64,000 nt of DNA from an uncultured Clostridia bacterium. GTDB lineage: Bacteria; Bacillota; Clostridia; TANB77; CAG-508. The position numbers and the translations under genes were made by a program. The stretch lies in the NCBI GenBank assembly GCA_934141605.1, contig CAKPCL010000004.1:23911-87910 (forward strand). Direction: 5' to 3'. Shown piece after piece: positions 1-9,639 of the stretch (the stretch's first letter is position 1; each line of letters opens with the position of its first letter). The notes below the pieces were generated by a model. That model was given only the letters and a program-made list of their open reading frames with translations, did no database searches and had not been told where the DNA came from.

Positions 1-439
1 CTTCCCCACTATTTATACAAATATTATATATATCTTTAAAATAATCATAAATCTTTTTTAATAATTCGTTCATTAATGCGATAGTTGGAATTATAAATAC
101 AATATTATTTAGTTTATCACTATTCCTTTTAATAAATTCTAATAACACAAACGTCTTTCCAAAACTTGTTGGAGCACTCAGAAAAATATTATGCTTATCC
201 AAGATGTCTAATATTTCTACTTGATATTTTGTTAAAATAACACTATCATCTATTTTTGAAGTATAAATAATTCTATTTATAGAGTTACGAAGACTTTCTT
301 TTTTTTCATACATATTTAAATCTAAAAAATTTAATTCTTCATTATTTATTTGTGAACTACTAAAAGTTTCTTTTAAGATTTGCTCTCTTCTTGCTCTTAT
401 TGAGTCATCAAGGTATTTATATACTATTTCTTCATTCAT
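1..439 (-). CDS. hamB: HamB-like DEAD/DEAH helicase, N-terminal part (runs off the window)
   Basis: Only the first ~146 residues are visible; the rest lies left of the window. They show a Q-motif-like stretch (LTKYQVEILDIL), a Walker A variant (SAPTSFGKT) and a motif-Ia-like segment (IIPTIALMNE), as in superfamily 2 helicases. The ATG at 439 follows the stop of the upstream gene after 2 nt, so the two are co-transcribed and probably translationally coupled. In Hachiman anti-phage systems, hamA (DUF1837 nuclease) is followed by hamB (helicase), which is the order here. The helicase part is clear; the HamB assignment rests on the neighbour. Confidence 0.7.
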   Translation of the reverse strand, partial: MNEEIVYKYLDDSIRARREQILKETFSSSQINNEELNFLDLNMYEKKESLRNSINRIIYTSKIDDSVILTKYQVEILDILDKHNIFLSAPTSFGKTFVLLEFIKRNSDKLNNIVFIIPTIALMNELLKKIYDYFKDIYNICINSGE

Positions 440-441
440 CT

Positions 442-1278
442 TTACAACCTACTTCTAAAATATTTTAAAAATTCATCTTTTGATAAAATCGGTAAAAAAA
501 TCATAATCATTTCTGCCGATTTTATTTCAACATCTTCTATTGTCCCAAATGAATTTGTAATAATACGTTCATAATCTTCTTTTAAATATACATCATCATT
601 AACTATAAATGATATACTTTTTATTGTAACTTCATCCATACTTTTCTCTTCTAAAGTTTCTACAATATTTACCTTCTTAGCATCATCTTTTGCAATAATA
701 ACATTATCATGTGTCTTTATATAACTAAATTCCAGCACATTAGCATGCTCTGTAAGGCTTTCTTTTGCTCTACTAATTGCATCTCTTAAACTACTATAAA
801 ATTTAGCTTCTCCATAATAAAAAATTTCATTTTCATAATCATAGTAAATATTATCATTCATATATGATGGCATTTTAGGTGATGTTTTTAAAGAAATTTT
901 TGAAATCAACGTATCTATATTAGTTACTCTATCTATAAAAATGCTCATTAAATATTCTGCAAGATCTCCTTGAAAAGTTGAATTTTTTATATTTAATTCT
1001 TCTTTATCCCATCCAATAAATCTAAAAACATCTTCAATACGACTATCTATTATTCCTTTATCAATTAATTTCTTAACATATAATCTAGTATCTTTTAATG
1101 TTTTCGTGCTTTCTTTTTGTGTAGCATAATAAAATAGATTTTCATTATTTAATAAAAGATCACAAATAGCTTCATATAATATTGTTTTATTTCCCATTAA
1201 TTCATCCCATGTATATGATTTTAATCTTATCTTTTTAATGTTCTCATTTTCAAACATATTTATATCTATAAATTTCAT
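442..1278 (-). CDS. hamA: HamA-like (DUF1837) nuclease of a Hachiman defence system
   Basis: 278 residues, no membrane segment. Residues 102-115 (FQGDLAEYLMSIFI) and the motif GEAKFY at 156-161, preceded by acidic residues, look like the PD-(D/E)XK-type active site of DUF1837/HamA proteins. In characterised Hachiman systems HamA is the DNA-degrading effector held in check by the HamB helicase. Here it directly precedes a helicase gene (2-nt gap) and sits 300 bp from a divergent integrase gene, consistent with a mobile defence cargo. Family assignment is by motif recognition, not by a search. Confidence 0.7.
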   Translation of the reverse strand: MKFIDINMFENENIKKIRLKSYTWDELMGNKTILYEAICDLLLNNENLFYYATQKESTKTLKDTRLYVKKLIDKGIIDSRIEDVFRFIGWDKEELNIKNSTFQGDLAEYLMSIFIDRVTNIDTLISKISLKTSPKMPSYMNDNIYYDYENEIFYYGEAKFYSSLRDAISRAKESLTEHANVLEFSYIKTHDNVIIAKDDAKKVNIVETLEEKSMDEVTIKSISFIVNDDVYLKEDYERIITNSFGTIEDVEIKSAEMIMIFLPILSKDEFLKYFRSRL

Positions 1279-1571
1279 ACTACACCCCTTTACACTTTGA
1301 AACTTATTATATCAAATTTTCCCATTATTCTCAATACTTTGACAAAACCTTACATTATATTACAAAATTCGACATATTAAATTTATATTACATTTTATCT
1401 AGTTTTTTATTGTTCTATATTAGTTATTTTATGAATCTTATTGTAATCTTTGTAACACTTGAAAAATAAGCAAAACTCACTAGTAATCATTAATATTTTG
1501 ATATATAATAATCTCAATTAAATATGAAACTCTCACCCATGGTTATGCCTGAGAGGAGGTGAAAAAAGGCA

Positions 1572-2762
1572 ATGGCTGGGAGTATTGAAAAAAGAGGTGA
1601 AAATACTTATAGGTTAGTAGTATCTACTGGTAAAAATCTTGATGGATCTAGAGCTAGAAGAACAAAAACTATCCATGGAACTCGTAAAGATGCTGAAATT
1701 GCACTTGCAGAGTTTGTTACAGAAGCTAATCGTGGATTAGTACCTGAAGGAAAACCAGTAACTTTTGAAGAATTCTATCATATTTGGCAAGTAAACTATG
1801 GTACAAAGGATTTAGCGCCATCTACTTACAACAGATATGTTGGAATGTTAGAAAGCAGAATTCTTCCATATTTAGGCTCTTTTACTTTAGAAAAAATTAA
1901 ACCTACAGATCTTATGAAACTTTATGATATGCTAGAACAAGATACACAAATTAAAAGACTTGCTAAAAATAATGGTGAGCGTACTTTGAAACCATTATCC
2001 AAAAAGACTATTCTAGAACATCATAGACTAATAAGTGCAATGCTACACAAGGCTGTATATTGGCAACTAATACCTTATAATCCTGCAGATAGAGTTCAAC
2101 CACCAAGAGCACCAAAAGCACAACGTAAATTCTACGATGATGAACAATGCAGAGTTCTTCTAAAAGGATTAAATGAACTTAAAGATAGCGAAATAAAATA
2201 TAAGGTTGCTATTATTCTTACAGTATTTACTGGAGTAAGGTTAGGAGAATTAATGGGACTAGACTGGGAAAATATTGATTTCAAAAACAAAGAAATATCC
2301 GTAAATAAATCAAGTCAATATTTAGCAAGTACAGGAGTTTATACCAAGACACCTAAAACACCTAGTTCTTATAGACACATTTCTATACCTGATTCTGTCA
2401 TTGAAATACTTGAAGAATATAAATTATGGTATGATAGTAAAAAAGAGCTTTGTGGCGAATTCTGGGAAGAATCTAATAGGTTATTTATACAAGATAATGG
2501 TAAACCTATGCATCCCGATACAGTAAGTAAATGGTTTGTTAAATTTGTTCAAAAGATAGGACTACCTTATTTGAATTTTCATGGTATTAGGCATACAAAC
2601 GCTACTCTACTTATTTCTCAAAATGTTGATGTAGCAGTTGTAGCTGCAAGATTAGGACATGCACAAATTAGTACGACATTTAATTTCTATGTGCATCCAC
2701 TTGCTTCTCACAATAGAAGTGCAGGTATAGTCTTGCAAAATTTATTAGTCGATAAAAACTAA
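1572..2762 (+). CDS. Tyrosine recombinase (phage/ICE-type integrase)
   Basis: 396 residues. An N-terminal arm-binding domain (about 1-55), a SAM-like core-binding domain (about 64-170) and a C-terminal catalytic domain. Visible catalytic residues are R223 (TGVRLGEL), a lysine near 259-262, H337-x-x-R340 (HGIR), H363 (LGH) and Y373. Length and layout match Tn916/phage-type integrases. The start is fixed by a strong GAGGAGGTG 11 nt upstream. No excisionase gene is seen in the 293 bp upstream, which is AT-rich and otherwise featureless. About 200 bp downstream is a 47-bp copy of the tRNA-fMet 3' part, the likely core recombination site. The gene is intact and contains no CGG codon. Confidence 0.95.
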   Translation: MAGSIEKRGENTYRLVVSTGKNLDGSRARRTKTIHGTRKDAEIALAEFVTEANRGLVPEGKPVTFEEFYHIWQVNYGTKDLAPSTYNRYVGMLESRILPYLGSFTLEKIKPTDLMKLYDMLEQDTQIKRLAKNNGERTLKPLSKKTILEHHRLISAMLHKAVYWQLIPYNPADRVQPPRAPKAQRKFYDDEQCRVLLKGLNELKDSEIKYKVAIILTVFTGVRLGELMGLDWENIDFKNKEISVNKSSQYLASTGVYTKTPKTPSSYRHISIPDSVIEILEEYKLWYDSKKELCGEFWEESNRLFIQDNGKPMHPDTVSKWFVKFVQKIGLPYLNFHGIRHTNATLLISQNVDVAVVAARLGHAQISTTFNFYVHPLASHNRSAGIVLQNLLVDKN

Positions 2763-2956
2763 TATACTTATCAGCTAAAACTCTTAATTTCAATAAATTC
2801 AAAAATTGCTTTTTTTAAGATTGTAAATGAGGATTTATGCTATTTTATGAGCTTTATAAAAGCTTGTGTCCCCAAGCTGTCCCCATTTTAGTCAAAATTA
2901 TATTAAGGTCAAAAAAAATAAGAGTCTGCAATCTCTTGCGACTCTAATAAATTTCT

Positions 2957-3003
2957 TTGGTTGCGGGGGATATACTCGAACTTACGACCTTCGGGTTATG
3001 AGC
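2957..3003 (-). repeat. att-like copy of the tRNA-fMet 3' part
   Basis: The reverse complement matches the intact tRNA-fMet (4468-4514) at 44 of 47 positions, from the anticodon loop through the encoded CCA; the first 30 bases are identical. No tRNA 5' half adjoins it, so it is not a functional tRNA. Such 3'-end duplications are the usual footprint of integrases that use tRNA genes. It lies 195 bp after the integrase stop, but in inverted orientation to the intact tRNA. Confidence 0.85.
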
Positions 3004-3014
3004 ACATATAAACA

Positions 3015-3404
3015 TTAACGCACTCTTTTCATATACTCCTCAACCAATGTAATCCTTGCCTTATCCTTTTCCCTATCACTACTTTTTAAAAAATCATAAT
3101 ACATTTCAATACTCTGAAGATTATATTGACCAAACCTTTCAATTTTCCACTCTTCCTTAGTCTCTAAAACACACTCAATCTTATCATTTACAATATACCA
3201 ATCATTTGTCTTCTTCTTTAAATTATAATTTTTCTTCAATTCCTCAAGCCCCTTTTCAGTAACCGCAATATCTAAATCCCCTGCATCTGGATATATCCCT
3301 CTCATAACTAATGCTCCGCTTGATAAAATCCAATATTCATTTTTATCTAATTTCAAACTTTCTATTAACTTTATTAATTCCTCTTTATTCATTCTCTTAT
3401 CCAT
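3015..3404 (-). CDS. Small nucleotidyltransferase-fold protein
   Basis: 129 residues. The stretch SSGALVMRG followed by GDLDIAV resembles the G-(S/G)...D-x-D core of minimal nucleotidyltransferases (AbiEii/MNT-like or aminoglycoside nucleotidyltransferase-like). The C-terminal half (ETKEEWKIERF, SSDREKDKARI) fits the 'D-K-A-R' helix seen in such proteins. It lies 19 nt downstream of a methyltransferase gene on the same strand, inside the segment bounded by the two tRNA-fMet-like repeats. Substrate unknown; a defence or resistance role is only a guess. Confidence 0.6.
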   Translation of the reverse strand: MDKRMNKEELIKLIESLKLDKNEYWILSSGALVMRGIYPDAGDLDIAVTEKGLEELKKNYNLKKKTNDWYIVNDKIECVLETKEEWKIERFGQYNLQSIEMYYDFLKSSDREKDKARITLVEEYMKRVR

Positions 3405-3423
3405 AATTAATCTTCACCACCTT

Positions 3424-4002
3424 TCACAATTTTTTTGCTATCACATTAAATATATGCCAATGCTTCATGTTACCTAATCCAGTAAAATCATCTTTTTCAA
3501 CTTCTTTAAATTCTATAATCTTAAAACCTTTAAATAATTCTATCACTTGCAATTTGGTCAAAAAAGTCATCTCAACTTTTGTTTTTTTCCACTCATCATT
3601 AACTCCAAAAAAATTACCCACAAAATATCCTTCCTTTAGCATACTATCATTTATCTTATCCCATAATTTCTTAAAATTGTTTTTATTGCAAAATGAAAGA
3701 CTAAAATTAGCAACAATTAAGTTATTCTTTTCTAATTCAATATATTCAAATTTTTGCCTCGAAAATTTAAACTGTTTTAATTCTTTTTCAGATAATTTTG
3801 ATGTAATTAATGATTCAACATTTTCTATATCAATTGCTAGTACATTCCAGCCTTTTTTTATTAAACATACTGTATCTCTTCCTGCCCCACACCCAATATC
3901 AACCGCATTACCAGGTTCTACATTTAATTCAATAAATTTTCTAACAGTGTAATTGGCTTTTGCATTTTTTGTATTATCATAATATTTTTCTATATTTTTC
4001 AT
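3424..4002 (-). CDS. Class I SAM-dependent methyltransferase
   Basis: 192 residues. Motif I is VDIGCGAGRDT (about 35-45) and motif II-like acidic strand is LAIDIE. The shape resembles TehB/tellurite-resistance-like small methyltransferases. Its ATG overlaps the TGA of the upstream NUDIX fragment (ATGA), so it was once the downstream member of a longer operon whose first genes have decayed. No CGG codon. Substrate cannot be told from sequence. Confidence 0.75.
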   Translation of the reverse strand: MKNIEKYYDNTKNAKANYTVRKFIELNVEPGNAVDIGCGAGRDTVCLIKKGWNVLAIDIENVESLITSKLSEKELKQFKFSRQKFEYIELEKNNLIVANFSLSFCNKNNFKKLWDKINDSMLKEGYFVGNFFGVNDEWKKTKVEMTFLTKLQVIELFKGFKIIEFKEVEKDDFTGLGNMKHWHIFNVIAKKL

Positions 4003-4170
4003 ATTTCTCGTTCCTTAAGTATTTTTTTAAATAATTCCCTAGTATTATTATATGTAATTGTTTTAATTGCCTCATCAAAATCTAACCATTTTATATCATT
4101 TACTTCACATTCCTGTGCTTTTATATTTCCACCTACACATTTGGCAATAAATAAAATCACTTGTTTTAAT
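3999..4170 (-). pseudogene. C-terminal fragment of a NUDIX-type hydrolase
   Basis: An open frame of about 56 residues reads FIAKCVGGNIKA, then EVNDIKWLDFDEAIKTITY and a terminal basic helix ending at the methyltransferase start. That pattern (EV.DIKWLDFDEA) is the C-terminal part of NUDIX hydrolases; the NUDIX box itself is missing. No start codon precedes it (a TAA lies just upstream in frame), so it is a remnant fused to the end of the neighbouring decayed gene. Confidence 0.6.
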
Positions 4171-4316
4171 TAACAGATTTCTGATTTAATATATTTCCAA
4201 ACTCATCAAAGTTTTTGATTTTAAATGTTATTAGTTTTTTCTTCTACTATCTTATAAAATTCATTTAACTCACATTTGATTTTTACTGTTATTTCATTAC
4301 TTTCTTTTAAACTCAT
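4171..4316 (-). pseudogene. Remnant of a CYTH-like protein with an internal deletion
   Basis: The ATG at 4316, with a GGGAGAA ribosome site, opens a frame (EITVKIKCELNEFYKIVEEK) that stops after 31 codons. In another frame the next bases read ITFKIKNFDEFGNILNQKSVN and then a stop. Both pieces resemble successive parts of CYTH-like (class IV cyclase/thiamine-triphosphatase fold) clostridial proteins, as I remember them, with the middle missing. The gene therefore seems to have lost an internal segment and its 3' end. Confidence 0.5.
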
Positions 4317-4391
4317 TTAATTTTCTCCCTTATTATTTTATTTGTGTTTGTAATATTTTTTTGGAATTTTTTGGTAATTTTCAAAAAACAC

Positions 4392-4421
4392 TTGACAAAA
4401 CAAACTCCAAAGTTGTATAAT
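4392..4421 (+). promoter_or_regulatory. Promoter of tRNA-fMet
   Basis: A perfect TTGACA at 4392-4397 and TATAAT at 4416-4421 with an 18-nt spacer, ending 16 nt before the tRNA 5' end. Fully consensus boxes are expected for a stable RNA gene. Confidence 0.85.
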
Positions 4422-4437
4422 AAATAAGTCAATACAT

Positions 4438-4513
<76 letters not shown>

Positions 4514-4528
4514 AAACAACATTATCCG

Positions 4529-4557
4529 AACATCTACAAAATGTAGATGTTTTTTTA
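4529..4557 (+). terminator. Terminator of tRNA-fMet
   Basis: A 9-bp stem (AACATCTAC/GTAGATGTT) followed directly by a T run, 15 nt after the tRNA. Confidence 0.85.
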
Positions 4558-4591
4558 TATTATAAAATCAATATCAAAAACTCATTTTAAA

Positions 4592-4644
4592 ATATAAAAA
4601 GGGATTTAATGTGGTGGCTCTAAAATTCCGTCACAAAATCCCTA
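4592..4644 (-). terminator. Terminator of the acyl-CoA ligase gene
   Basis: On the minus strand AGGGATTT pairs with AAATCCCT across a ~25-nt loop and is followed by TTTTTAT, just after the ligase stop. Confidence 0.6.
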
Positions 4645-4650
4645 TTTTAC

Positions 4651-6510
4651 TTATTTATTATTTAATTCCTTATATCTTTTAATTTTCATAGTAGATGTTT
4701 TTTCAAACTCGCCTTCTTTAATTTCCAAAGACTTAATAGATTTATAAGAAGTCAACTTTTTATTTACTTCCTTAACATTTTTCCAAATCACATCATAAAT
4801 TTCTTTGTCAGAAAGTTTACCATACAACTCCTCTATTTTTTCATAATCAGGAATAACTCTAGCTGTTATAATCAATTCTTTTTCTTCCTTCTTACTGTCA
4901 GCCTCTGGCTTTTTACCATAAACCATAGATTCTTTTATTTCATCTACTTTGTCTAAAAGCATTTCTATTTCCTCTGGATAAATATTTTTTCCATTTTGAG
5001 TAACGATAACATTTTTGCTTCTACCAGTTATAAATATATAACCGTCTTCATCAATATAACCAATATCACCTGAATGGAAATATCCATCTTCGTCAATTAC
5101 TTTTTTAGTTTCTTCTTCATCTTCATAATAACCCATCATCAAAGTTGGTGTTTTAATTAATAATTCACCTTCACCATTTTCATTTGGATCTTTTACTTTA
5201 ACATCTGCTTGAACAATTGCTTTTCCTGCTGAGCCTACACAAGGTTTATATTCTGGTGTTAATGCTGATATTGGAGCTGTTTCTGTTAATCCATATCCTT
5301 GTAAAAATGAAATTCCTATATCTTCTAACCAATTTCCTACTTTTCTATCAATTGGTGCAGCTGCAGAAACTATTATCCTCAAATTTCCACCTAAGTTGTC
5401 ATATATCTCTCTAAATACTTTTTTCTTTATATCTATTCCTGCTCCTTTTAGAGCATTAGTAACAGATATCATTGTATTTACCATCTTGTCTTTTTTACTT
5501 TTTACTATTTTTTCATTTATTTTTTTGTATAAGCTTTCTACTAAAAGTGGAACAGTCAAGATTGCTGTTGGCTTTGCTTCTTGTAAATTAGGAACTATAT
5601 ATCTTAATCCTTCACATATTGCTACTGATGCTCCAGTTGCCATAGGAAGTAAAAATCCTATAGTTGATTCATAACAATGATGTAATGGTAAAACTGAAAA
5701 TAGCATGTCTATTGGATACAATTTTACATATGCTGATACAGCATTGATATTTTCAGCTAAATTCCTGTTGTTTAACATTACCCCTTTTGCATTTGAAGTA
5801 GTTCCTGATGTAAAGAATAATATTTTAAATTCTTCTGGGTCTATTTCTATATTTGCAAAACTATTATCTCCTGATTTTATTATAGCTTTTCCTAAATCTA
5901 TTAAATATTGTAATCCTACATCTTTTCCTTCTAATTTTTCATCAGATTTCATTTTAATAAAATATTCTACTTCTGGAACTTTTTCTTTAATTTTTTCAAT
6001 ATCTTCCTCTTTTTTTGGTGAATATATTATTGCAGATGCTTTTGATCTTCTTACTATGTTTTCTAATTCGTTTGTTGGTAACTCTCTATCAGTTGGAACT
6101 GCAATACCTACTCCACATAGCATTGCCATATATGATACATACCAACCATATTGTGTTTCTCCAATTATTATTACCTTTTTGTTTTTTAGATTTAAAACAT
6201 TAGTTAATGCTGTTCCTAGTCCAAATACATCTTCTTTAAATTCTTTATATGTAGTTATTTTGTATGGTGTTTTATGATCTGGCTTTTCTAGTATACAATC
6301 TTCATTTGGATATTTTTCTGCTGATTGTAAGAAAAATTCTTTTACTGTTTTATAGTGTGTCATATCTTCATAAGGTGTTTCTCTTTTTTTCTTTAAATTT
6401 TTCTTTTCTAATTTTTCATAATCAATTTCATTTAGTTCTTCCATTACATCCATTTTCATTTTTTTGAATTTCATTTTTGGAACTTTTATATCTCTTAATC
6501 CCATTTTCAT
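4651..6510 (-). CDS. AMP-forming long-chain acyl-CoA ligase (ANL superfamily)
   Basis: 619 residues. Activates a carboxylic (probably fatty) acid via acyl-AMP to acyl-CoA. The P-loop-like A3 motif TSGTTSNAKG is at 234-243, the A5 motif is GYGLTETAP, the A7/A8 region carries YFHSGDIGYIDEDGYIFITGR, and the C-terminal catalytic lysine lies in TSTMKIKR. The first ~45 residues are a lysine-rich extension (KMKFKKMKM) that may hold the enzyme on acidic membranes. Monocistronic, with its own terminator. The exact acid cannot be told. Confidence 0.88.
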   Translation of the reverse strand: MKMGLRDIKVPKMKFKKMKMDVMEELNEIDYEKLEKKNLKKKRETPYEDMTHYKTVKEFFLQSAEKYPNEDCILEKPDHKTPYKITTYKEFKEDVFGLGTALTNVLNLKNKKVIIIGETQYGWYVSYMAMLCGVGIAVPTDRELPTNELENIVRRSKASAIIYSPKKEEDIEKIKEKVPEVEYFIKMKSDEKLEGKDVGLQYLIDLGKAIIKSGDNSFANIEIDPEEFKILFFTSGTTSNAKGVMLNNRNLAENINAVSAYVKLYPIDMLFSVLPLHHCYESTIGFLLPMATGASVAICEGLRYIVPNLQEAKPTAILTVPLLVESLYKKINEKIVKSKKDKMVNTMISVTNALKGAGIDIKKKVFREIYDNLGGNLRIIVSAAAPIDRKVGNWLEDIGISFLQGYGLTETAPISALTPEYKPCVGSAGKAIVQADVKVKDPNENGEGELLIKTPTLMMGYYEDEEETKKVIDEDGYFHSGDIGYIDEDGYIFITGRSKNVIVTQNGKNIYPEEIEMLLDKVDEIKESMVYGKKPEADSKKEEKELIITARVIPDYEKIEELYGKLSDKEIYDVIWKNVKEVNKKLTSYKSIKSLEIKEGEFEKTSTMKIKRYKELNNK

Positions 6511-6617
6511 TACCTCTTTTATTTTATTTTTATATTGATATTATACAAAAAACTCTTAATTTTTTCAAGACTATTTAAAATTTTGTAACAGCTAGTCAGT
6601 TTTATATCAACATCTAT

Positions 6618-7598
6618 TCATGCATATAAAACAATCCCTACTATATAAGCTATATATGTCAATACAAATGTAATCCCATTAGCTCTAGACATCTGATTTT
6701 TCTTACCAACAAAAGGAAACATTCCTAAAACAATTGACCCAATAATTAAAAGGATTATATTACTATCATAAGATTTTGAATAATTAATCGGTGCCAACAC
6801 AGCAGAAGTCCCTATTATTAACAATATATTAAATATTTGAGAACCCAATATATTACCTATTGCCATATCCGTTTCTCCCTTTTTAGTAGCAGCTATAGAT
6901 GTTATTAATTCTGGCAAACTTGTACTAAATGCAACTATTGTTAAACTTATTAATTTTTCACTTATCCCTAATCCTTTTGCTATTTCCACACTATTATTTA
7001 CTACTAAATCTCCACCTAATTTTAATCCTATTATTCCCATTATAATTCCAAATAAGGATTCCCATACTGGTACTTCTTTTTTTCCTTCTGTTCTTATCTC
7101 TAGTATTTTTTCTGCATTTTCAAATTCTCCACCTTTTTTTGCCATTATTAGATTATAAATTATAAATAAAACACAAAATGCTAATAATATTATTCCTTCT
7201 TTTCTGGTTATAATATTAATTTCTTCACCATTTCCATTTATACACAAAATAAATAAAAGTACTGTTGCAAATATTGTGTACGGTATTTCGAATAATCTTG
7301 TTTCTTTTTTGAAAACCAAGGGTTTGATTATAGAACATGCGCCTAATATAAAAAACATATTTGCTATATTACTTCCTACAACATTTCCTATTGCTAAGTC
7401 TGAATGTCCTTCTATTGCTGATGTTACACTTACTACTAATTCTGGCATTGAAGTACCTATTGCTACAATTGTCAATCCTATTACTATCTCTGGAATATGA
7501 AATTTCTTTGCAATTTCACTTGCACCATCTACTAAAAAATCTGCACCTTTTATTAATAAAACAAATCCTATTATTATAATTATAATGTTTAAAAGCAT
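6618..7598 (-). CDS. Calcium/sodium antiporter (CaCA family, YrbG-like)
   Basis: 326 residues, about ten membrane segments in two inverted repeats. Each repeat carries the alpha motif: IGLTIVAIGTSMPEL with GNVVGSNIANM in the first, LTIVAFSTSLPEL with GNILGSQIFNI in the second. These hold the ion-binding Glu, Ser/Thr and Asn residues of the family. Catalyses exchange of Ca2+ for Na+ (or K+) across the cytoplasmic membrane. Followed upstream, in the same direction, by a ZIP-type metal transporter (33-nt gap), so the two cation transporters may form an operon. Confidence 0.9.
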   Translation of the reverse strand: MLLNIIIIIIGFVLLIKGADFLVDGASEIAKKFHIPEIVIGLTIVAIGTSMPELVVSVTSAIEGHSDLAIGNVVGSNIANMFFILGACSIIKPLVFKKETRLFEIPYTIFATVLLFILCINGNGEEINIITRKEGIILLAFCVLFIIYNLIMAKKGGEFENAEKILEIRTEGKKEVPVWESLFGIIMGIIGLKLGGDLVVNNSVEIAKGLGISEKLISLTIVAFSTSLPELITSIAATKKGETDMAIGNILGSQIFNILLIIGTSAVLAPINYSKSYDSNIILLIIGSIVLGMFPFVGKKNQMSRANGITFVLTYIAYIVGIVLYA

Positions 7599-7631
7599 AT
7601 CTTTTTCCTCTTTCTTTTTAAATTTGAATTT

Positions 7632-8375
7632 TTATAGTTTAGTAGCAAAAAAGCCTATTATAAAACCTATCATATTGCCAATAGCTGACATTCTTCCTTT
7701 ATATAATTTATTTGATTCTGGTATTAATTCACCAGAGACAATATATAGCATTGCACCTGCCGCAAAGCTTAGGCAAATAGCAATTATCGCTTCTGATATT
7801 GAGCCTATAATTGCTCCAAAAAATGCACCTATTCCTGTTGTTATCCCTGATAAAATTACATAAAAAATAACTTTTGATTTTTTCATTCCACCATTTTTCA
7901 TAGGTACTGCCATTGATATTCCTTCTGGTATATCATGTAAACAAATAGCTATTGCTAATCCAAATCCTAATCTTAAAGATGCTTCAAAGCCAGACCCTAT
8001 TGCCAAGCCTTCGGGAAAATTATGTATTGCTAATCCAATTGATACAATTATTCCTGTTTTTAACAAATCATTAGTACTTGCATATTTTTGCTGTTTTTTA
8101 TTAAATTTTTTTTGAACTATTACATCACAAAATATCATTGATATTATCCCTATTAATACTCCAAATACAACTCCATATATACTGCTAATTCCCAATGCCT
8201 CTGGTATTAAATCAAAACATATTACCGCCATCATTAATCCTGATGCGAAAGATAATATAAAACTTAAAAATTTATTTGAATTTTTTTTGATAACTATTCC
8301 TAATATTCCTCCTAATGTAGTTCCAAATGTACCAAAAAATAATCCTAATAATGTTGTTTTTAAAATTTCATTCAT
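7632..8375 (-). CDS. ZIP-family divalent metal transporter
   Basis: 247 residues, about eight membrane segments. Segments IV and V carry the metal-binding signatures HNFPEGLAIG and LHDIPEGISMAVP, and a first-half motif is FDLIPEA. Length and motifs match bacterial ZupT/ZIP permeases for zinc and other divalent cations. It has its own ribosome site (AAGGAG) and precedes the CaCA gene on the same strand. Confidence 0.92.
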   Translation of the reverse strand: MNEILKTTLLGLFFGTFGTTLGGILGIVIKKNSNKFLSFILSFASGLMMAVICFDLIPEALGISSIYGVVFGVLIGIISMIFCDVIVQKKFNKKQQKYASTNDLLKTGIIVSIGLAIHNFPEGLAIGSGFEASLRLGFGLAIAICLHDIPEGISMAVPMKNGGMKKSKVIFYVILSGITTGIGAFFGAIIGSISEAIIAICLSFAAGAMLYIVSGELIPESNKLYKGRMSAIGNMIGFIIGFFATKL

Positions 8376-8442
8376 TATAAAACTCCTTAAAATTTACTTT
8401 ATTCAAGTATATTTTAAAGAGTTTATTTTTATACATATATAA

Positions 8443-9504
8443 TTATTCTTCATCACCTTTTAGTCTTTCTGCTCTATCTGCTGCAATTAAATTATCAACC
8501 ATTTCATCAATGTTACCATTTAAGAAATTTTCCATTTGATAAATGCTCATACCAATTCTATGGTCTGTAATTCTTCCTTGGGGATAATTATAAGTTCTTA
8601 TTTTCTCACTTCTATCTCCAGATCCAACTTGAGATTTTCTTGCATTTGCAACTTCACTGTCTTGTTTTTGTTTTTCTATTTCATATAGTTTTGTTCTAAG
8701 CATTCTCATTGCATTGTCTCTGTTTTGGAATTGTGATCTTTCTGTTTGACATTCAACTACAATTCCTGTTGGCTCATGTATAAGTCTTACAGCTGATGAT
8801 GTTTTATTAATATGTTGTCCACCAGCTCCTGAAGAACGAAATACTTCCATTTTTATATCTGCTGGGTTAATTTCTATTTCTACATCTTCTACGACTGGAA
8901 GTACTGCAACCGTAGCTGTTGATGTATGAATTCTTCCACTACTTTCTGTGTCTGGAACTCTTTGTACTCTATGTACACCACTTTCAAATTTTAATCTGCT
9001 ATATACTCCTTTTCCTGTAACCATAAAAGTTATTTCTTTATATCCACCTAAGCCTGTTTCATTTTCGTTTAAAACTTCTACTTTCCAGTGTTTAGTTTCG
9101 GCATACATTGTGTACATTCTAAATAATGTACCAGCAAATAGTGCTGCTTCTTCTCCTCCTGCTCCTGCTCTAATTTCACATATAATGTTTTTGTCATCAT
9201 CTGGGTCTTTTGGAATTAGCAAAAATTTTAATTCTTCTTCCAATTTTGGTAATTTTTCTTTATTATCATAATATTCCATTTCTGCCAATTCTTTAAGTTC
9301 TTTGTCTTCCATCATTTCTTTGGCATCTTCCATTGCTTGTTTTGCTTTTTTATATTCTCTAAATTTTAATACTACATCTTCAATGCTTGCATGTTCTTTC
9401 ATCAATTTTTGCCACTCTGATTGATTAGATATTACTTCTGGGTCACTAATCATTTTTGTTAATTCTTCATATCTTTTTTCTACTGCTTCTAATTTCTCAA
9501 ACAT
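8443..9504 (-). CDS. prfA: Peptide chain release factor 1
   Basis: 353 residues, the normal RF1 length. The peptidyl-hydrolysis loop is [17 protein letters not shown] with the GGQ motif, and the stop-codon-recognition tripeptide position reads PDT in [14 protein letters not shown] (PxT, as in RF1 and unlike the SPF of RF2). It releases nascent chains at UAA and UAG. Ribosome site AAAGGAG upstream of the ATG. The gene reads in one frame with no CGG codon, so RF1-type termination appears normal here. Confidence 0.96.
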   Translation of the reverse strand: MFEKLEAVEKRYEELTKMISDPEVISNQSEWQKLMKEHASIEDVVLKFREYKKAKQAMEDAKEMMEDKELKELAEMEYYDNKEKLPKLEEELKFLLIPKDPDDDKNIICEIRAGAGGEEAALFAGTLFRMYTMYAETKHWKVEVLNENETGLGGYKEITFMVTGKGVYSRLKFESGVHRVQRVPDTESSGRIHTSTATVAVLPVVEDVEIEINPADIKMEVFRSSGAGGQHINKTSSAVRLIHEPTGIVVECQTERSQFQNRDNAMRMLRTKLYEIEKQKQDSEVANARKSQVGSGDRSEKIRTYNYPQGRITDHRIGMSIYQMENFLNGNIDEMVDNLIAADRAERLKGDEE

Positions 9505-9639
9505 AAAAATTCTCCTTTAATATAAATTACCTTGCTATTATACTACAAATTTATTATATTTACAAGTACAAAAGGTTTTTTATTATTTTTTCAAATATTA
9601 ATATATCAACTCTTATAGCAATTAGTTTTAATTTTTAAA

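Noticed and set aside
5705..6277. Long plus-strand frames opposite the acyl-CoA ligase
   Set aside because: Shadow frames: AT-rich antisense of a well-supported gene without family features or ribosome sites.
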